64,000 bases of DNA from Bradyrhizobium sp. CB3481 (GTDB taxonomy: Bacteria; Pseudomonadota; Alphaproteobacteria; Rhizobiales; Xanthobacteraceae). The notes below the pieces were generated by a model that worked only from the letters and a program-made list of their open reading frames with translations, made no database searches and had not been told where the DNA came from. Below are positions 10,138-19,267 of this stretch, in pieces (the first letter of the stretch is position 1; each line of letters opens with the position of its first letter). The DNA lies in assembly GCF_029714305.1 (NCBI RefSeq), contig NZ_CP121647.1:124001-188000 (forward strand). The letters are read 5' to 3'. The position numbers and the translations under genes were made by a program.

Positions 10138-11772
10138 TCAGGCCGGAGCCGTATCGCGGGACCGGTCGGAGGAGGTGGCGGAAGCGGAAAGGGCATTACC
10201 GAGCATGCTTTGCTTGTCGCGGCGGCGCTGCACCGAGGAAGGAATACGCATGGCCTCGCGGTATTTCGCGACCGTGCGGCGGGCAATATCAATGCCTGAT
10301 GCGCGCAATCGTTCCACGATCGTATCGTCGGAGAGAATAGCGTTCGCCGTTTCGGCGTCGATCAACTGCTTGATGTGGTGACGCACCGCTTCGGCCGAAT
10401 GCGCCTCGCCGCCGTCGGCCGACGCGATCGAGGCGGTGAAGAAATATTTCAGCTCGAAGGTGCCGCGATTGGTCGCCATATATTTGTTGGCGGTGACACG
10501 CGACACCGTCGATTCGTGCATCTGGATCGCATCCGCCACCGCTTTCAGATTGAGCGGCCGCAGATGTGCGACGCCGTGGGTGAAGAAGCCGTCCTGCTGA
10601 CGGACGATTTCGGTGGCCACCTTGAGAATCGTACGGGCGCGCTGATCGAGCGCGCGCACCAGCCAGGTCGCGTTCTGCAGGCAGTCGCTGAAATAGGATT
10701 TGTCGCCGTCCTTGCGGATCGTCTTCGACAGCTCGGTGTAATAGACCTGATTGACCAGCACGCGCGGCAGAGTGTCGCTGTTGAGCTCGACATGCCAGCC
10801 GCCATCGGGGCCGGGCCGCACATAGACATCGGGCACCATGGTCTGCGTGCGCGCCGAGCCGAAGCGCAGGCCGGGCTTCGGATTGAGGCGGCGGATCTCG
10901 CCGATCATGTCGGTGATGTCTTCATCGTCGACGCCGCATAATTTGCGTAACGCGGCAATGTCGCGCTTCGCCAGCAGGTCGAGATTTTCCACCAGCGCCT
11001 GCATGGCGGGGTCGTAGCGATTGAGTTCGCGAAGCTGGATCGCCAGGCACTCGCTCAAATTCCGCGCGCAGACGCCGGGCGGATCGAATTTCTGCAACAC
11101 CGCGAGCACAGCCTCGACATCGGCCTGCGAGGCGCCGAGGCGCTCGGCGGCCTGGCCGAGATCCGGCGGCAGGTAGCCGGCTTCGTCGACGAGGTCGATC
11201 AGGTACTGCCCGATCATGCGCTCCGCCGGCGCGCTGAACGCCACCGCAAGCTGCTCGGCAAGGTGGCTGGCGAGCGTCACCTCGGCGGCGACGAAGGCTT
11301 CCAGGTTGTAATCGTCGTCGTTAGAGGCGCCGCCGCCCCATTCGGTGTAGGCCGTCGGCGCGGCATCCTGCGCGGCGCGCGCGGCCGCCTCGGCGGGCTC
11401 CTCGGAAAACACGTTGTCGAGCGGGGTGTCGAGCGTCTGCTCGATCTCGGCACGGCTGCCGAGGTCGCGGTTCAGCCAGTCCTCCTGGCCGGGCTCGAAG
11501 GCTTCCCCCGCCCCGGCGCTCATGTCAGAGGCATCGCTGCCATCTTCGCCAGAATCCCGGTAGTCGCCGCCCTCGATGGCCGGCTCGCCCGCGACCGGGG
11601 GTTCGGGGCCGTCGCTGGCGCGCTCCAGCAGTGGATTGCGTTCCAGTTCCTCCTCGACGAAGGCCGACAAATCGAGATTCGACAGTTGCAGCAGCTTGAT
11701 CGCCTGCATCAATTGCGGCGTCATCACCAGCGACTGCGACTGGCGGAACTCTAATCTCTGCGTCAGCGCCAT
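10138..11772 (-). CDS. rpoN: RNA polymerase sigma-54 factor
   Basis: A 544-residue sigma-54 factor for nitrogen, dicarboxylate and other enhancer-dependent promoters. Region I begins MALTQRLEFRQSQSLVMTPQ and is Gln/Leu-rich. An acidic linker of about residues 55-130 follows. The core-binding domain comes next, then a helix-turn-helix (MHESTVSRVTANKYM), and the RpoN box ARRTVAKYREAM lies near the end. The ATG at 11772 was preferred to an in-frame TTG eight codons upstream because it gives the conserved N-terminus. Position between lptB and hpf is the standard alphaproteobacterial arrangement. Some relatives carry a second rpoN copy; only one is visible here. Confidence 0.95.
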   Translation of the reverse strand: MALTQRLEFRQSQSLVMTPQLMQAIKLLQLSNLDLSAFVEEELERNPLLERASDGPEPPVAGEPAIEGGDYRDSGEDGSDASDMSAGAGEAFEPGQEDWLNRDLGSRAEIEQTLDTPLDNVFSEEPAEAAARAAQDAAPTAYTEWGGGASNDDDYNLEAFVAAEVTLASHLAEQLAVAFSAPAERMIGQYLIDLVDEAGYLPPDLGQAAERLGASQADVEAVLAVLQKFDPPGVCARNLSECLAIQLRELNRYDPAMQALVENLDLLAKRDIAALRKLCGVDDEDITDMIGEIRRLNPKPGLRFGSARTQTMVPDVYVRPGPDGGWHVELNSDTLPRVLVNQVYYTELSKTIRKDGDKSYFSDCLQNATWLVRALDQRARTILKVATEIVRQQDGFFTHGVAHLRPLNLKAVADAIQMHESTVSRVTANKYMATNRGTFELKYFFTASIASADGGEAHSAEAVRHHIKQLIDAETANAILSDDTIVERLRASGIDIARRTVAKYREAMRIPSSVQRRRDKQSMLGNALSASATSSDRSRDTAPA

Positions 11773-11978
11773 GGGGCCAAGAACCGATCCTAACAAAAGT
11801 TGGTCCGATTCTTGCTTATATTAGTCCCAAGCCCTTGTACACGTCTTGACGGATGCAAAAATTGGGCTATGGCGCAACGGCCGCAGGCTGAAACCGGCTT
11901 CCGGCCCCGACGCTCCGAGAATTATCGAACAAGCACAATAGTTTATCTGAAATCCGGCCGCATCCGGCGCGGCATCGG

Positions 11979-12992
11979 CTAAAGCCGGAATTCCTCGCCA
12001 AGGTAAAGACGGCGTACATCGGGATCGTTGACGATTTCTTCCGGACTGCCCTCGGTCAAAATCTGCCCGGCATAGACGATGTAGGCACGGTCGGTGAGGC
12101 CGAGCGTCTCGCGGACATTGTGGTCCGTGATCAACACGCCGATGCCGCGGTTGGTGAGGTGGCGGACCAGGTCCTGAATGTCGCCGACCGCGATGGGATC
12201 GATGCCGGCAAAGGGCTCGTCGAGTAGCATGTAGTTCGGACGCGTCGCCAGCGCGCGGGCAATTTCGACGCGCCGCCGCTCGCCGCCGGAGAGTGCGATC
12301 GACGGCGACTTGCGCAGCCTCGTGACGTTGAATTCGTCGAGCAGCGCATCGAGCTCACGCTCGCGCTTCTTGCGGCTGGGCTCGACCACTTCGAGCACGG
12401 CGCGGATGTTCTGCTCGACGGTGAGGCCACGAAAGATCGAGGCTTCCTGCGGCAAATAGCCGATGCCGAGCCGCGCGCGCTGGTACATCGGCAGCTTCGT
12501 CACATCATGGCCGTCGAGCTCGATCGCACCGCGATCCGCCTTGATCAGGCCGGTGATCATGTAGAACACCGTGGTCTTGCCGGCGCCGTTCGGACCGAGC
12601 AGGCCGACCGCCTCGCCGCGACGGACATAGATGCTGACGCCGCGCACGACCTGCCGCGTGCCAAAGCTCTTCTCCACGCTATGCACCGCGAGGAAGCCGG
12701 ACCGCTTGATGAGTTGTGGCGCGCCACCGCCATTGGACCTGGCTTGGGGACGCGGCGGCGCGGGCCGCGGGCGAGGCTCGCGCGCCGTTTCGGCATCCGC
12801 GTGCTGCTCGGGCAGCTCAAGTCCAGGCAATGAAGCGGCGGCAGAGCGCGCCCTCGGCGCGTCGCGCACCGGGCTCGTCAGCATGTCGCCGAAGGAATCG
12901 CCGAGCGCCGTTATGTCCTCGCGCGAACGCGCAAACCCCGCAGGGCCGCGCTTCGCGGGACGTCGACGAAACATGCCGAGAAAATCCACCAT
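11979..12992 (-). CDS. lptB: LPS export ABC transporter ATPase LptB
   Basis: A 337-residue cytoplasmic ATPase of the LptBFGC complex that extracts lipopolysaccharide from the inner membrane. The ATPase domain begins near residue 97 (LAVHSVEKSFGTRQVVRGV), with Walker A GPNGAGKTT, signature LSGGERRRVEIARAL, Walker B YMLLDEPFAGIDP and the switch histidine in LITDHNVRETL. About 95 residues of Arg/Pro/Ala-rich sequence precede the domain, longer than E. coli LptB (241). This extension appears genuine because its codon use is like the rest. ATG 12992 is the start; an extension to 13097 is possible. lptA and lptC lie upstream on the same strand. Confidence 0.93.
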   Translation of the reverse strand: MVDFLGMFRRRPAKRGPAGFARSREDITALGDSFGDMLTSPVRDAPRARSAAASLPGLELPEQHADAETAREPRPRPAPPRPQARSNGGGAPQLIKRSGFLAVHSVEKSFGTRQVVRGVSIYVRRGEAVGLLGPNGAGKTTVFYMITGLIKADRGAIELDGHDVTKLPMYQRARLGIGYLPQEASIFRGLTVEQNIRAVLEVVEPSRKKRERELDALLDEFNVTRLRKSPSIALSGGERRRVEIARALATRPNYMLLDEPFAGIDPIAVGDIQDLVRHLTNRGIGVLITDHNVRETLGLTDRAYIVYAGQILTEGSPEEIVNDPDVRRLYLGEEFRL

Positions 12993-13186
12993 CCCGCTTC
13001 GCTTAAGCCTTTCACGGTGATTCCGCGACGCGCCCGCCAGCGAAAAGCTTCGCTGGCGAACCATGAATGAGTGGATGTCCCCCGGCCGGTGAAACACCCC
13101 TCCATACCCCGCTCACGTAGATACAGGCTCGCACCATCAGCTTCAACCGCACGGGCCCGAAATAATCTTTAAGGCGCTGATCTGCC

Positions 13187-13873
13187 TTATTTTTTACCGG
13201 GAATCAGCGACGGTATCTGCATCGGCGGCTGCTTTGCGCCGCCCGAACCCGAGCCGCAATTCTCTCCCTGGATGAACATGCCCTGCACTTTGCCGGCGTC
13301 GGATTCAACACGCGACACGCCGGTGGTCATGTCGACCTTGAGGCGGTCGCCTTTCAGCACGTTCTTGCACTGGGTCAGCACGACACCGCCGACCATGGTG
13401 ATGAGGTTGGCCCGCGTGTCGAAGATCGCCGTCTCGCCGGTGACGACCTGATCCTTCTGCGTCACCACGACCGAGCCCTTGGCTTCGAGGCGGCGGATCG
13501 ACGAACTGCCGCCCGGCCCGGGCGTTGCCGATTGCATCGATCCGGATTTCGATCCTTTCGGCGCGGCGGGCTGCGGCGCGTCCTGTGCCGGGCCGGAATC
13601 ATAGAACACGACCAGCGATTTCGAGGTCATGGTAGTGTCGCCCTGCACGACCTTCACATTGCCGGAAAAGGTTGCTTCCTTCTTCTTGTCGCGCATTTCG
13701 AGCGACGCCGCTTCGATCTGAATCGGCTGATCGCGGTTCTGCGTAAAGCCCTGCATCGCATTCGGCACGCCGGACATCGCGCCCTGGGCGCGCGCATCGC
13801 CGGCGGCGAGCAGCGCGAGTGCGAGCGCTGCGGGCGCAAAGCTGCGCGAGAACAACTGCATCATTGATATCAT
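13187..13873 (-). CDS. lptA: LPS transport periplasmic protein LptA (OstA-like)
   Basis: A 228-residue periplasmic bridge protein that carries LPS from LptC towards LptD. The signal peptide occupies about residues 1-29 and ends DARAQ. The OstA/beta-jellyroll region includes PIQIEAASLEMRDKKKEATF, SGNVKVVQGDTTMTSKSL and VTGETAIFDTRANLITMVGG. The C-terminus is Gly/Pro-rich. ATG 13873 overlaps the lptC stop in an ATGA arrangement, indicating coupling. An internal Met four codons on (MQLF) is an alternative start. Confidence 0.92.
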   Translation of the reverse strand: MISMMQLFSRSFAPAALALALLAAGDARAQGAMSGVPNAMQGFTQNRDQPIQIEAASLEMRDKKKEATFSGNVKVVQGDTTMTSKSLVVFYDSGPAQDAPQPAAPKGSKSGSMQSATPGPGGSSSIRRLEAKGSVVVTQKDQVVTGETAIFDTRANLITMVGGVVLTQCKNVLKGDRLKVDMTTGVSRVESDAGKVQGMFIQGENCGSGSGGAKQPPMQIPSLIPGKK

Positions 13874-14601
13874 TTCGTGTTGGTGGACTTGCCGGTGACA
13901 GACCGTGTCCTCGGTGGTGGTACCGGTTCAGGCTCCGGCTCGGGCGCCGGCGGGCTTTCCATAATCAAGTTCATCACGACGTTACCTTCGAAGCGAACGA
14001 TCTCGCCGCTGTTGATGATCCTGAGCCTGTCCGCAGTGAGCGTGCCGTTCAGCAGTTTGACGTCGACATGCTCGTCCGACGTCACCGTCCCCTTGTTGAT
14101 GTCGACATAGGCCTGCGAGAGTTTCGCTTCATAGCCGGTGGAGGATTGCAGGAAGATGTCCTTGCGCAGGTCGAGCATCTGCTGCTTGCTGTCGAAGAAG
14201 CCCGTGCGCGCATCCATCGTCACCGTGCTCTTGTCCTCCATCATGACCTTGGCGCGCAGCGTCCGGAGCTCGACCTGATCGGGATTGGCGAGATCCTGGA
14301 TCGCCGCCTTGGCCCAGAGTTCGTAAGGCCGCTGGTCGGTGGAGAAACCCGCCAGATGCGGCGTTTCCATGGTGATCTTGGTGCCTGATACGACGAGATT
14401 GCCCATGTCGACCGGCAGCTTCACGATCTCCGTGATGCGAAACGGGTTGAAGACAGCGATGAGGACGATGACCGCCATCGACAGCGCCACGGCCGCTGGC
14501 ACCGCGACCCGCAGCATCCGCACCATCCGGCTGTGGCGGGCGGCCGCGGCGAAGCGGACCTCCAGTCCGGGGTCGTAAGCGGGGTTCTGTACCGAGTTCA
14601 C
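13870..14601 (-). CDS. lptC: LPS export bitopic protein LptC
   Basis: A 243-residue inner-membrane protein with a cytoplasmic N-terminus, one membrane helix at about residues 29-50 (MLRVAVPAAVALSMAVIVLI) and a periplasmic beta-jellyroll that hands LPS to LptA. Conserved features are ITMETPHLAGFSTDQRPYEL and GTVTSDEHVDVKLLNGTLTADRL. The C-terminal 30 residues are a Pro/Glu-rich tail (PAPEPEPEPVPPP). It precedes and overlaps lptA by 4 bases, and lptB follows, giving an lptC-lptA-lptB transcript. Confidence 0.92.
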   Translation of the reverse strand: MNSVQNPAYDPGLEVRFAAAARHSRMVRMLRVAVPAAVALSMAVIVLIAVFNPFRITEIVKLPVDMGNLVVSGTKITMETPHLAGFSTDQRPYELWAKAAIQDLANPDQVELRTLRAKVMMEDKSTVTMDARTGFFDSKQQMLDLRKDIFLQSSTGYEAKLSQAYVDINKGTVTSDEHVDVKLLNGTLTADRLRIINSGEIVRFEGNVVMNLIMESPPAPEPEPEPVPPPRTRSVTGKSTNTK

Positions 14602-14731
14602 CGAGGCTCCAAAGACGCCAGCAAAGCGTCATTCTACCCGCAATCGCGGGATTATGCAGCCCGGACACTCGCGATCAGTATGTCGGAAACGGGGCGGAAG
14701 CGGCCTCCCGGACCGCTTCAAACGGCCTCGT

Positions 14732-15346
14732 TCACGAATGCGCGAAGATGTCTTCAGCCTCCCAGCCGCCGAGATCGAGCCTGGCCCGGGTCGGCAGGAA
14801 GTCGAAACAGGCCTGCGCCATCGCGGTGCGGCCCTCGCGCGCCAGCATGGCATCAAGCCGCTCGCGCAAGGCATGCAGGTGCAGCACGTCGGATGCGGCA
14901 TAGGCGAGCTGCGCCTCACTGAGAGCAGCGGCACCCCAATCGCTCGACTGCTGCTGCTTCGACAGGTCGATATTGAGCACCTCGCGCACCAGGTCCTTCA
15001 GGCCATGCCGATCCGTATAGGTGCGCGTCAGGCGCGAAGCGATCTTGGTGCAATAGACCGGCTGCGGCATCACGCCAAAGGTGTTGTAGAGCACAGCGAC
15101 ATCGAAGCGGGCGAAGTGAAAGATTTTCGTCACGTTCGGATTGGCCAACAGCGCCTTCAAATTCGGCGCATCGGTGTGGCCTTGCGGGATCTGGATGACA
15201 TCGGCGCTACCGTCACCATTGGACATCTGCACCACGCAGAGCCGGTCGCGATGCGGATTGAGTCCCATGGTCTCGGTATCGATCGCCACCGAATCCTTGT
15301 AACGGGACAAATCGGGCAGATCGCCGCGATGCAGGCGGATGGTCAT
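14732..15346 (-). CDS. rnd: Short-form ribonuclease D
   Basis: A 204-residue DEDD-family 3'-5' exoribonuclease. The three Exo motifs are visible: SVAIDTETMGL (Exo I), KIFHFARFDVAVLYNTFGV (Exo II) and LAYAASDVLHLHALRERLD (Exo III, DEDDy tyrosine). It lacks the C-terminal HRDC domains of E. coli RNase D (375 residues), as do other alphaproteobacterial short forms. ATG 15346 is preceded by ACGAGG, whereas an in-frame extension to 15505 has poor support. It may trim tRNA and other stable RNA 3' ends. The lptC gene begins 130 bases further along the same strand. Confidence 0.9.
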   Translation of the reverse strand: MTIRLHRGDLPDLSRYKDSVAIDTETMGLNPHRDRLCVVQMSNGDGSADVIQIPQGHTDAPNLKALLANPNVTKIFHFARFDVAVLYNTFGVMPQPVYCTKIASRLTRTYTDRHGLKDLVREVLNIDLSKQQQSSDWGAAALSEAQLAYAASDVLHLHALRERLDAMLAREGRTAMAQACFDFLPTRARLDLGGWEAEDIFAHS

Positions 15347-15533
15347 GAAAAAAGCCTCGTGTCTCAGTCGATTCGACTTAAACACTAGCGTCGGCCGCCG
15401 CCGGAGGCGAGCGGCTGGGCACGGCTTATAGGCCGGAATTGGCGGATTGGTGGAAATTCTGTCTACTTCGCCGGGCGTTCGGCTGCCTTCCATGGAAGCC
15501 GGCATTGCCGGCTTACTTCATAATGCCGGTCGC

Positions 15534-15692
15534 TCAGGCCGGCTTGGCGCCGGACGATGTCGGGGGCTGAAGTTCCGGGCTATTGGCCCACCGGTCCAGA
15601 TTTTCAATGACGTTCGCATGGCTCGGCCGCCGCGGGGGCGGCTGCTCCCGTTCCTCGGACAGCTTGCGCGGCAGCTTGATCTTCTCGGTCAT
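15534..15692 (-). CDS. Small conserved-looking protein of 52 residues
   Basis: A reading frame too short for routine gene finders, starting MTEKIKLPRKLSEEREQPPP and ending in TSSGAKPA. It is preceded by GGAGA at a good distance (7 bases on the minus strand). The codons are G/C-biased at third positions and the composition is charged and Pro-rich: basic N-terminus, SHANVIENLDRWANSPEL in the middle. No membrane segment or known motif is visible. The region would otherwise be a 540-base gap between rnd and the next gene. The function is unknown. Confidence 0.55.
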   Translation of the reverse strand: MTEKIKLPRKLSEEREQPPPRRPSHANVIENLDRWANSPELQPPTSSGAKPA

Positions 15693-15892
15693 GGCCAATC
15701 TCCACCATCATACAGCGTAACGCGCGGCGAGAGATTTTATCAAGCTATAACACATTGTTTTTACTGATGTATTTAACTAATTTGGCGTGAGAGCCTAGCT
15801 TAGTGGAACCAACACCGAAGACGGAAGTTGAGTAAACCACTCAATCATCTCATTTTGCGTTATTCTGGGATTTCCGATCTGGGATTATTCCG

Positions 15893-16129
15893 ATGCCCGA
15901 CGTCAGGGGAGAACGACTTCAGGTCATGCTGTCGCCAGATGAGCTGACGCTGATCGACGATTTCCGCTTCAAGCACCGCATGCCAACGCGGGCGGCCGCC
16001 GTCCGTGAGTTGTTGAAACTCGGCCTCACCGTCAGTGCGTCCAATGCTGACGGCGCAAAATCCAGCAGTTATGGCGTGTTCGGGCGCGGCCCGGATGGCC
16101 ATACCGGCGATTCGGATTCCGCGACGTAA
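15893..16129 (+). CDS. Small ribbon-helix-helix-like protein
   Basis: A 78-residue protein whose first half reads as a ribbon-helix-helix unit: a beta strand GERLQVMLSPDELTLIDDF followed by helices with RMPTRAAAVRELLKLGL, the pattern of CopG/Arc-type DNA-binding antitoxins and regulators. The last 30 residues are Ser/Gly/Asp-rich and look disordered. No toxin gene is adjacent (a tRNA follows), so a role as a free-standing regulator is more likely than an antitoxin role. An AT-rich 100-base stretch upstream (from 15780) could carry its promoter. Confidence 0.75.
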   Translation: MPDVRGERLQVMLSPDELTLIDDFRFKHRMPTRAAAVRELLKLGLTVSASNADGAKSSSYGVFGRGPDGHTGDSDSAT

Positions 16130-16218
16130 GCTCAGGTGCGGTGGGCGCGCTCAAAGTAGCGATTGATCCGCCGCCGGGAAGGCGCCGCAGCCGGCATTCA
16201 ACCTGCAAGCGTGTGTAG

Positions 16219-16307
<89 letters not shown>

Positions 16308-16468
16308 GTGCATTTAGGCACGTGGCGCGCTTAGTAAGGATCGGTTACGCGCTTGTCAAATTGCTTCAACGCGATCCGAATAGGCTGTACAGCGGGGCCG
16401 TGTTGGCGTATCGCGAATCCGCTAAATCCCCTGATATCTTTCGAATTTGACCGGCAGGAATTGACCCG

Positions 16469-17437
16469 ATGGCATCGAACCTGGAAACGCTCGTCACGGT
16501 TTTTGGCGGATCGGGGTTTCTGGGGCGAAACGTGGTCCGGGCGCTGGCCAAGCGCGAATACCGGATCCGCGTGGCGGTGCGGCGGCCCGAGCTCGCCGGA
16601 CACCTGCAGCCGCTCGGCCGGGTCGGCCAGATCCATGCGGTGCAGGCCAATGTGCGCTATCCGGCTTCGGTCGAGGCCGCGATGCGGGGCTCCGAGATCG
16701 TCGTCAATCTGGTCGGCACGCTCTTCGAGAGCGGTGCGCAGACGTTCGATTCGGTCCAGACCAAGGGCGCCGAAACGATCGCCCGGGCGGCAGCCGGTGC
16801 CGGCGCCCGGATGGTGCATGTATCGGCGATCGGCGCCGACGCGAATTCGCCCTCGGCCTATAGCCGCGCCAAGGCGGCCGGCGAGACCGCCGTGCTGGCG
16901 GCCGTGCCCTCGGCCACCATCCTGCGGCCATCGCTGCTGTTCGGGCCCGAGGACCAGTTCACCAACCGCTTTGCGGCGCTGGCCCGGATATCGCCGTTCC
17001 TGCCGCTGATCGGCGGCGGGGTGAACCGGGTGCAGCCGGCCTATGTCGGCGACGTCGCCGCCGCCATTGCCGATGCGGCCGACGGCAAGACCAAGGCGGG
17101 CGGCGTTTACGAGCTCGGCGGGCCGGAAGTGTTGACCATGCGCGAGATCATGGAAATCATTCTCCGCATCACCGACCGCAAGCGCATGCTGCTGTCGCTG
17201 CCGTTCGGGCTGGCACGGACACAGGCGATGTTCCTGCAATTCGCGCCGGGAATCTTCAAACTGACGCCGGACCAGGTGGCGATGCTGCAGTCCGACAATG
17301 TGGTCTCCGATGCGGCGAAGGCCTCAGGGCTAACGCTGGAAGGGCTCGGCATCACGCCGGAATCGCTCGAGGTGATCGCTCCGCAATATCTCTGGCGCTT
17401 CCGCGCCGCCGGGCAATTTCAGCGAAAGAATGCGTAA
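16469..17437 (+). CDS. NDUFA9-like NAD(P)-binding protein of complex I type
   Basis: A 322-residue atypical short-chain dehydrogenase/reductase related to the NDUFA9 (39 kDa) subunit of respiratory complex I. The nucleotide-binding motif VFGGSGFLGRNVVRALAKR lies at residues 10-28. The segments VNLVGTLFESGAQTF, GAETIARAAAGAGARMVHVS and RPSLLFGPEDQFTNRFA match that group. The canonical YxxxK active site is replaced by SAYSRAKAAGE. The C-terminus (QYLWRFRAAGQF) is typical. In alphaproteobacteria it is encoded away from the nuo operon. The start ATG at 16469 follows an AGGA-like ribosome site. Confidence 0.9.
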   Translation: MASNLETLVTVFGGSGFLGRNVVRALAKREYRIRVAVRRPELAGHLQPLGRVGQIHAVQANVRYPASVEAAMRGSEIVVNLVGTLFESGAQTFDSVQTKGAETIARAAAGAGARMVHVSAIGADANSPSAYSRAKAAGETAVLAAVPSATILRPSLLFGPEDQFTNRFAALARISPFLPLIGGGVNRVQPAYVGDVAAAIADAADGKTKAGGVYELGGPEVLTMREIMEIILRITDRKRMLLSLPFGLARTQAMFLQFAPGIFKLTPDQVAMLQSDNVVSDAAKASGLTLEGLGITPESLEVIAPQYLWRFRAAGQFQRKNA

Positions 17438-17447
17438 TAGCCGTCAA

Positions 17448-17557
17448 CCCTCATGGTGAGGAGGCGCGTCAGCGCCGTCTCGAACCATGTGGCCCCCGCT
17501 GCTGCATCTCGGCTTTCATCCTTCGAGACGCCGCTGCGCGGCTCCTCAGGATGAGGT
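17448..17557. repeat. Palindromic repeat, family D copy 1
   Basis: Left arm CCCTCATGGTGAGGAGGCGC, then GCGCCGTCTCGAACCATG. The right half reads CATCCTTCGAGACGCC and ends CTCCTCAGGATGAGG. Two relatives lie at 32963-33062 and 49989-50099. It fills the space between the convergent NDUFA9-like and uppP genes. Confidence 0.8.
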
Positions 17558-17584
17558 CCAACACCACTTCGCTCTTTCCAGAGA

Positions 17585-18391
17585 CTACTTCCCCAGCGCC
17601 AGCGCGATCAGGCCGAGCGTGCCGACGATGACGCGCCACCACGCGAAGAACGTGAATCCGTGACGGGTGACATAGGTGAGGAACGTCTTCACCACGATCA
17701 TCGCGGTGATGAAGGACACCACGAAGCCGATCGCGAGGATGCCGACGTGATCGACCGTCATCTCGGCACGGTTCTTGTAGAAATCATAGGCGAACGCGCC
17801 GACCATGGTCGGAATCGCGAGAAAGAACGAGAACTCGGCCGCCGAGCGCTTGTCGGCGCCGAGCAGCATCGCCGCGACGATGCTGGCGCCGGAACGCGAC
17901 ACGCCGGGGATCATCGCCACGCATTGCGCGATCCCGATCCACAGATACATCATCAGGGGATAGCGCGTGGCGTCGTCTTCGTGCGGCTTGAGATCGAGTT
18001 GATCGACCCACAGCAGGATCGCGCCGCCGACGATCAGCGTAAAGTTCACCACCCATGGATTGAACAACAGCTCCTTGATGTACTTGCCAACGGCGAGGCC
18101 GACGACGACGGCCGGCAGAAACGCCACCAGAACGCCGACGACGAAACGGCGGTCGTCGGGATTGGTGAACATGCCGAGCGCGACGCGCGACAATTTCCCG
18201 AAGTAAAGCGCGACGATGGCGAGGATCGCGCCGAGCTGAATCAGGATCACGAAACTCTGCCAGAACGCGCCTTCGCCGAGGCCGAAGAAGCGTTGCGCCA
18301 GCAACATATGGCCCGTGGAGGAAACGGGGAGAAATTCCGTGATACCCTCGATGATGCCGAGAATCACTGCCTTCACTGCATCAGACATCAT
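17585..18391 (-). CDS. uppP: Undecaprenyl-diphosphatase
   Basis: A 268-residue polytopic membrane enzyme (BacA family). It dephosphorylates undecaprenyl pyrophosphate to recycle the lipid carrier for peptidoglycan and O-antigen and confers bacitracin tolerance. Both signature regions are visible: GIIEGITEFLPVSSTGHMLL near residue 12, containing the catalytic Glu residues and Ser/His, and PGVSRSGASIVAAMLLG near residue 160 with the essential Arg. About eight membrane segments are predicted from hydrophobic stretches. The length matches the family. ATG at 18391 or the adjacent ATG at 18388 could be used. Confidence 0.95.
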   Translation of the reverse strand: MMSDAVKAVILGIIEGITEFLPVSSTGHMLLAQRFFGLGEGAFWQSFVILIQLGAILAIVALYFGKLSRVALGMFTNPDDRRFVVGVLVAFLPAVVVGLAVGKYIKELLFNPWVVNFTLIVGGAILLWVDQLDLKPHEDDATRYPLMMYLWIGIAQCVAMIPGVSRSGASIVAAMLLGADKRSAAEFSFFLAIPTMVGAFAYDFYKNRAEMTVDHVGILAIGFVVSFITAMIVVKTFLTYVTRHGFTFFAWWRVIVGTLGLIALALGK

Positions 18392-18574
18392 GCTGCGGTC
18401 CGTCCTGACTGAAAAAGCCGCGCCCTTCTCGCCTATTCCCCCCTATGCCGCAATCGCAAAAAAACGCCAAAACACCATTGTCTGGCGCATTTGCTTGGCT
18501 AGTGTCCGATTCGCATGACGCGGCCTGAGGACCTTAAAGGTTCCCTCAGCGCCGCGATTTTACCTAGGGATTTC

Positions 18575-19267
18575 ATGTACACGCTCTACCATCACCCGTT
18601 CTGCCCGCATTCGCGCTTCATTCGCCTCGTGCTCGGCGAACACGGCCTTGACCTGCGGCTGGTGGAAGAGCGGGCGTGGGAGCGGCGTGAAGGGTTTCTC
18701 CTGCTCAATCCGGCCGGCACGACGCCGGTGTTGATGGCCGAGGGCTTTCCGCCGATTCCGGGCGCCGGCATCATCGCCGAATATCTCGACGAGACGCATG
18801 GCCTCGAGGCGGGCGACCGCCGGCTGCTGCCGGCCGCGATGGGCGAGCGTGTCGAGGTGCGCCGGCTGATGGCGTGGTTCAATGAAAAATTCTTCGAGGA
18901 GGTCTCCAATCCGCTGGTGACCGAGCGCATCTACAAGCGTTTCATGAGCGAGGAGAATGGCGGCGGGGCGCCGTCGACCGACGTGATCCGCGCGGCCAAG
19001 GTCAATGTGCGCTATCATCTGGCCTATATCGGCTGGCTGGCGCAGACGCGGAACTTCCTCGCCGGCGACCGGCTGACCTACGCGGACCTCGCCGCCGCGG
19101 CGAACCTTTCGGCGATCGACTATCTGGGCGATGTGCCATGGCACGAGGACGAGGCGGCAAAGGCGTGGTACGCGCGGGTGAAATCCCGCCCGTCGTTCCG
19201 TCCGCTGCTCAGCGAGTGGCTGGCGGGCGTGCCGGCGTCGCGGACCTACGTGGACCTCGACTTCTGA
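18575..19267 (+). CDS. Glutathione S-transferase family protein
   Basis: A 230-residue cytosolic thioredoxin-fold transferase. The N-terminal domain has [20 protein letters not shown] with a Cys-Pro-His-Ser site in the position used by omega/beta-type enzymes. It continues [31 protein letters not shown], the glutathione-binding cis-Pro and Ser/Ala-Gly region. The C-terminal all-helical domain contains [21 protein letters not shown], the N-capping motif. ATG 18575 follows CTAGGGA; an in-frame extension to 18515 is less likely. The substrate is unknown. It overlaps the putative start of queG. Confidence 0.9.
   Translation: MYTLYHHPFCPHSRFIRLVLGEHGLDLRLVEERAWERREGFLLLNPAGTTPVLMAEGFPPIPGAGIIAEYLDETHGLEAGDRRLLPAAMGERVEVRRLMAWFNEKFFEEVSNPLVTERIYKRFMSEENGGGAPSTDVIRAAKVNVRYHLAYIGWLAQTRNFLAGDRLTYADLAAAANLSAIDYLGDVPWHEDEAAKAWYARVKSRPSFRPLLSEWLAGVPASRTYVDLDF

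Noticed and set aside
11773..11796. TTG start eight codons before rpoN
   Set aside because: The conserved RpoN N-terminus begins at ATG 11772, and the TTG has no better ribosome site.
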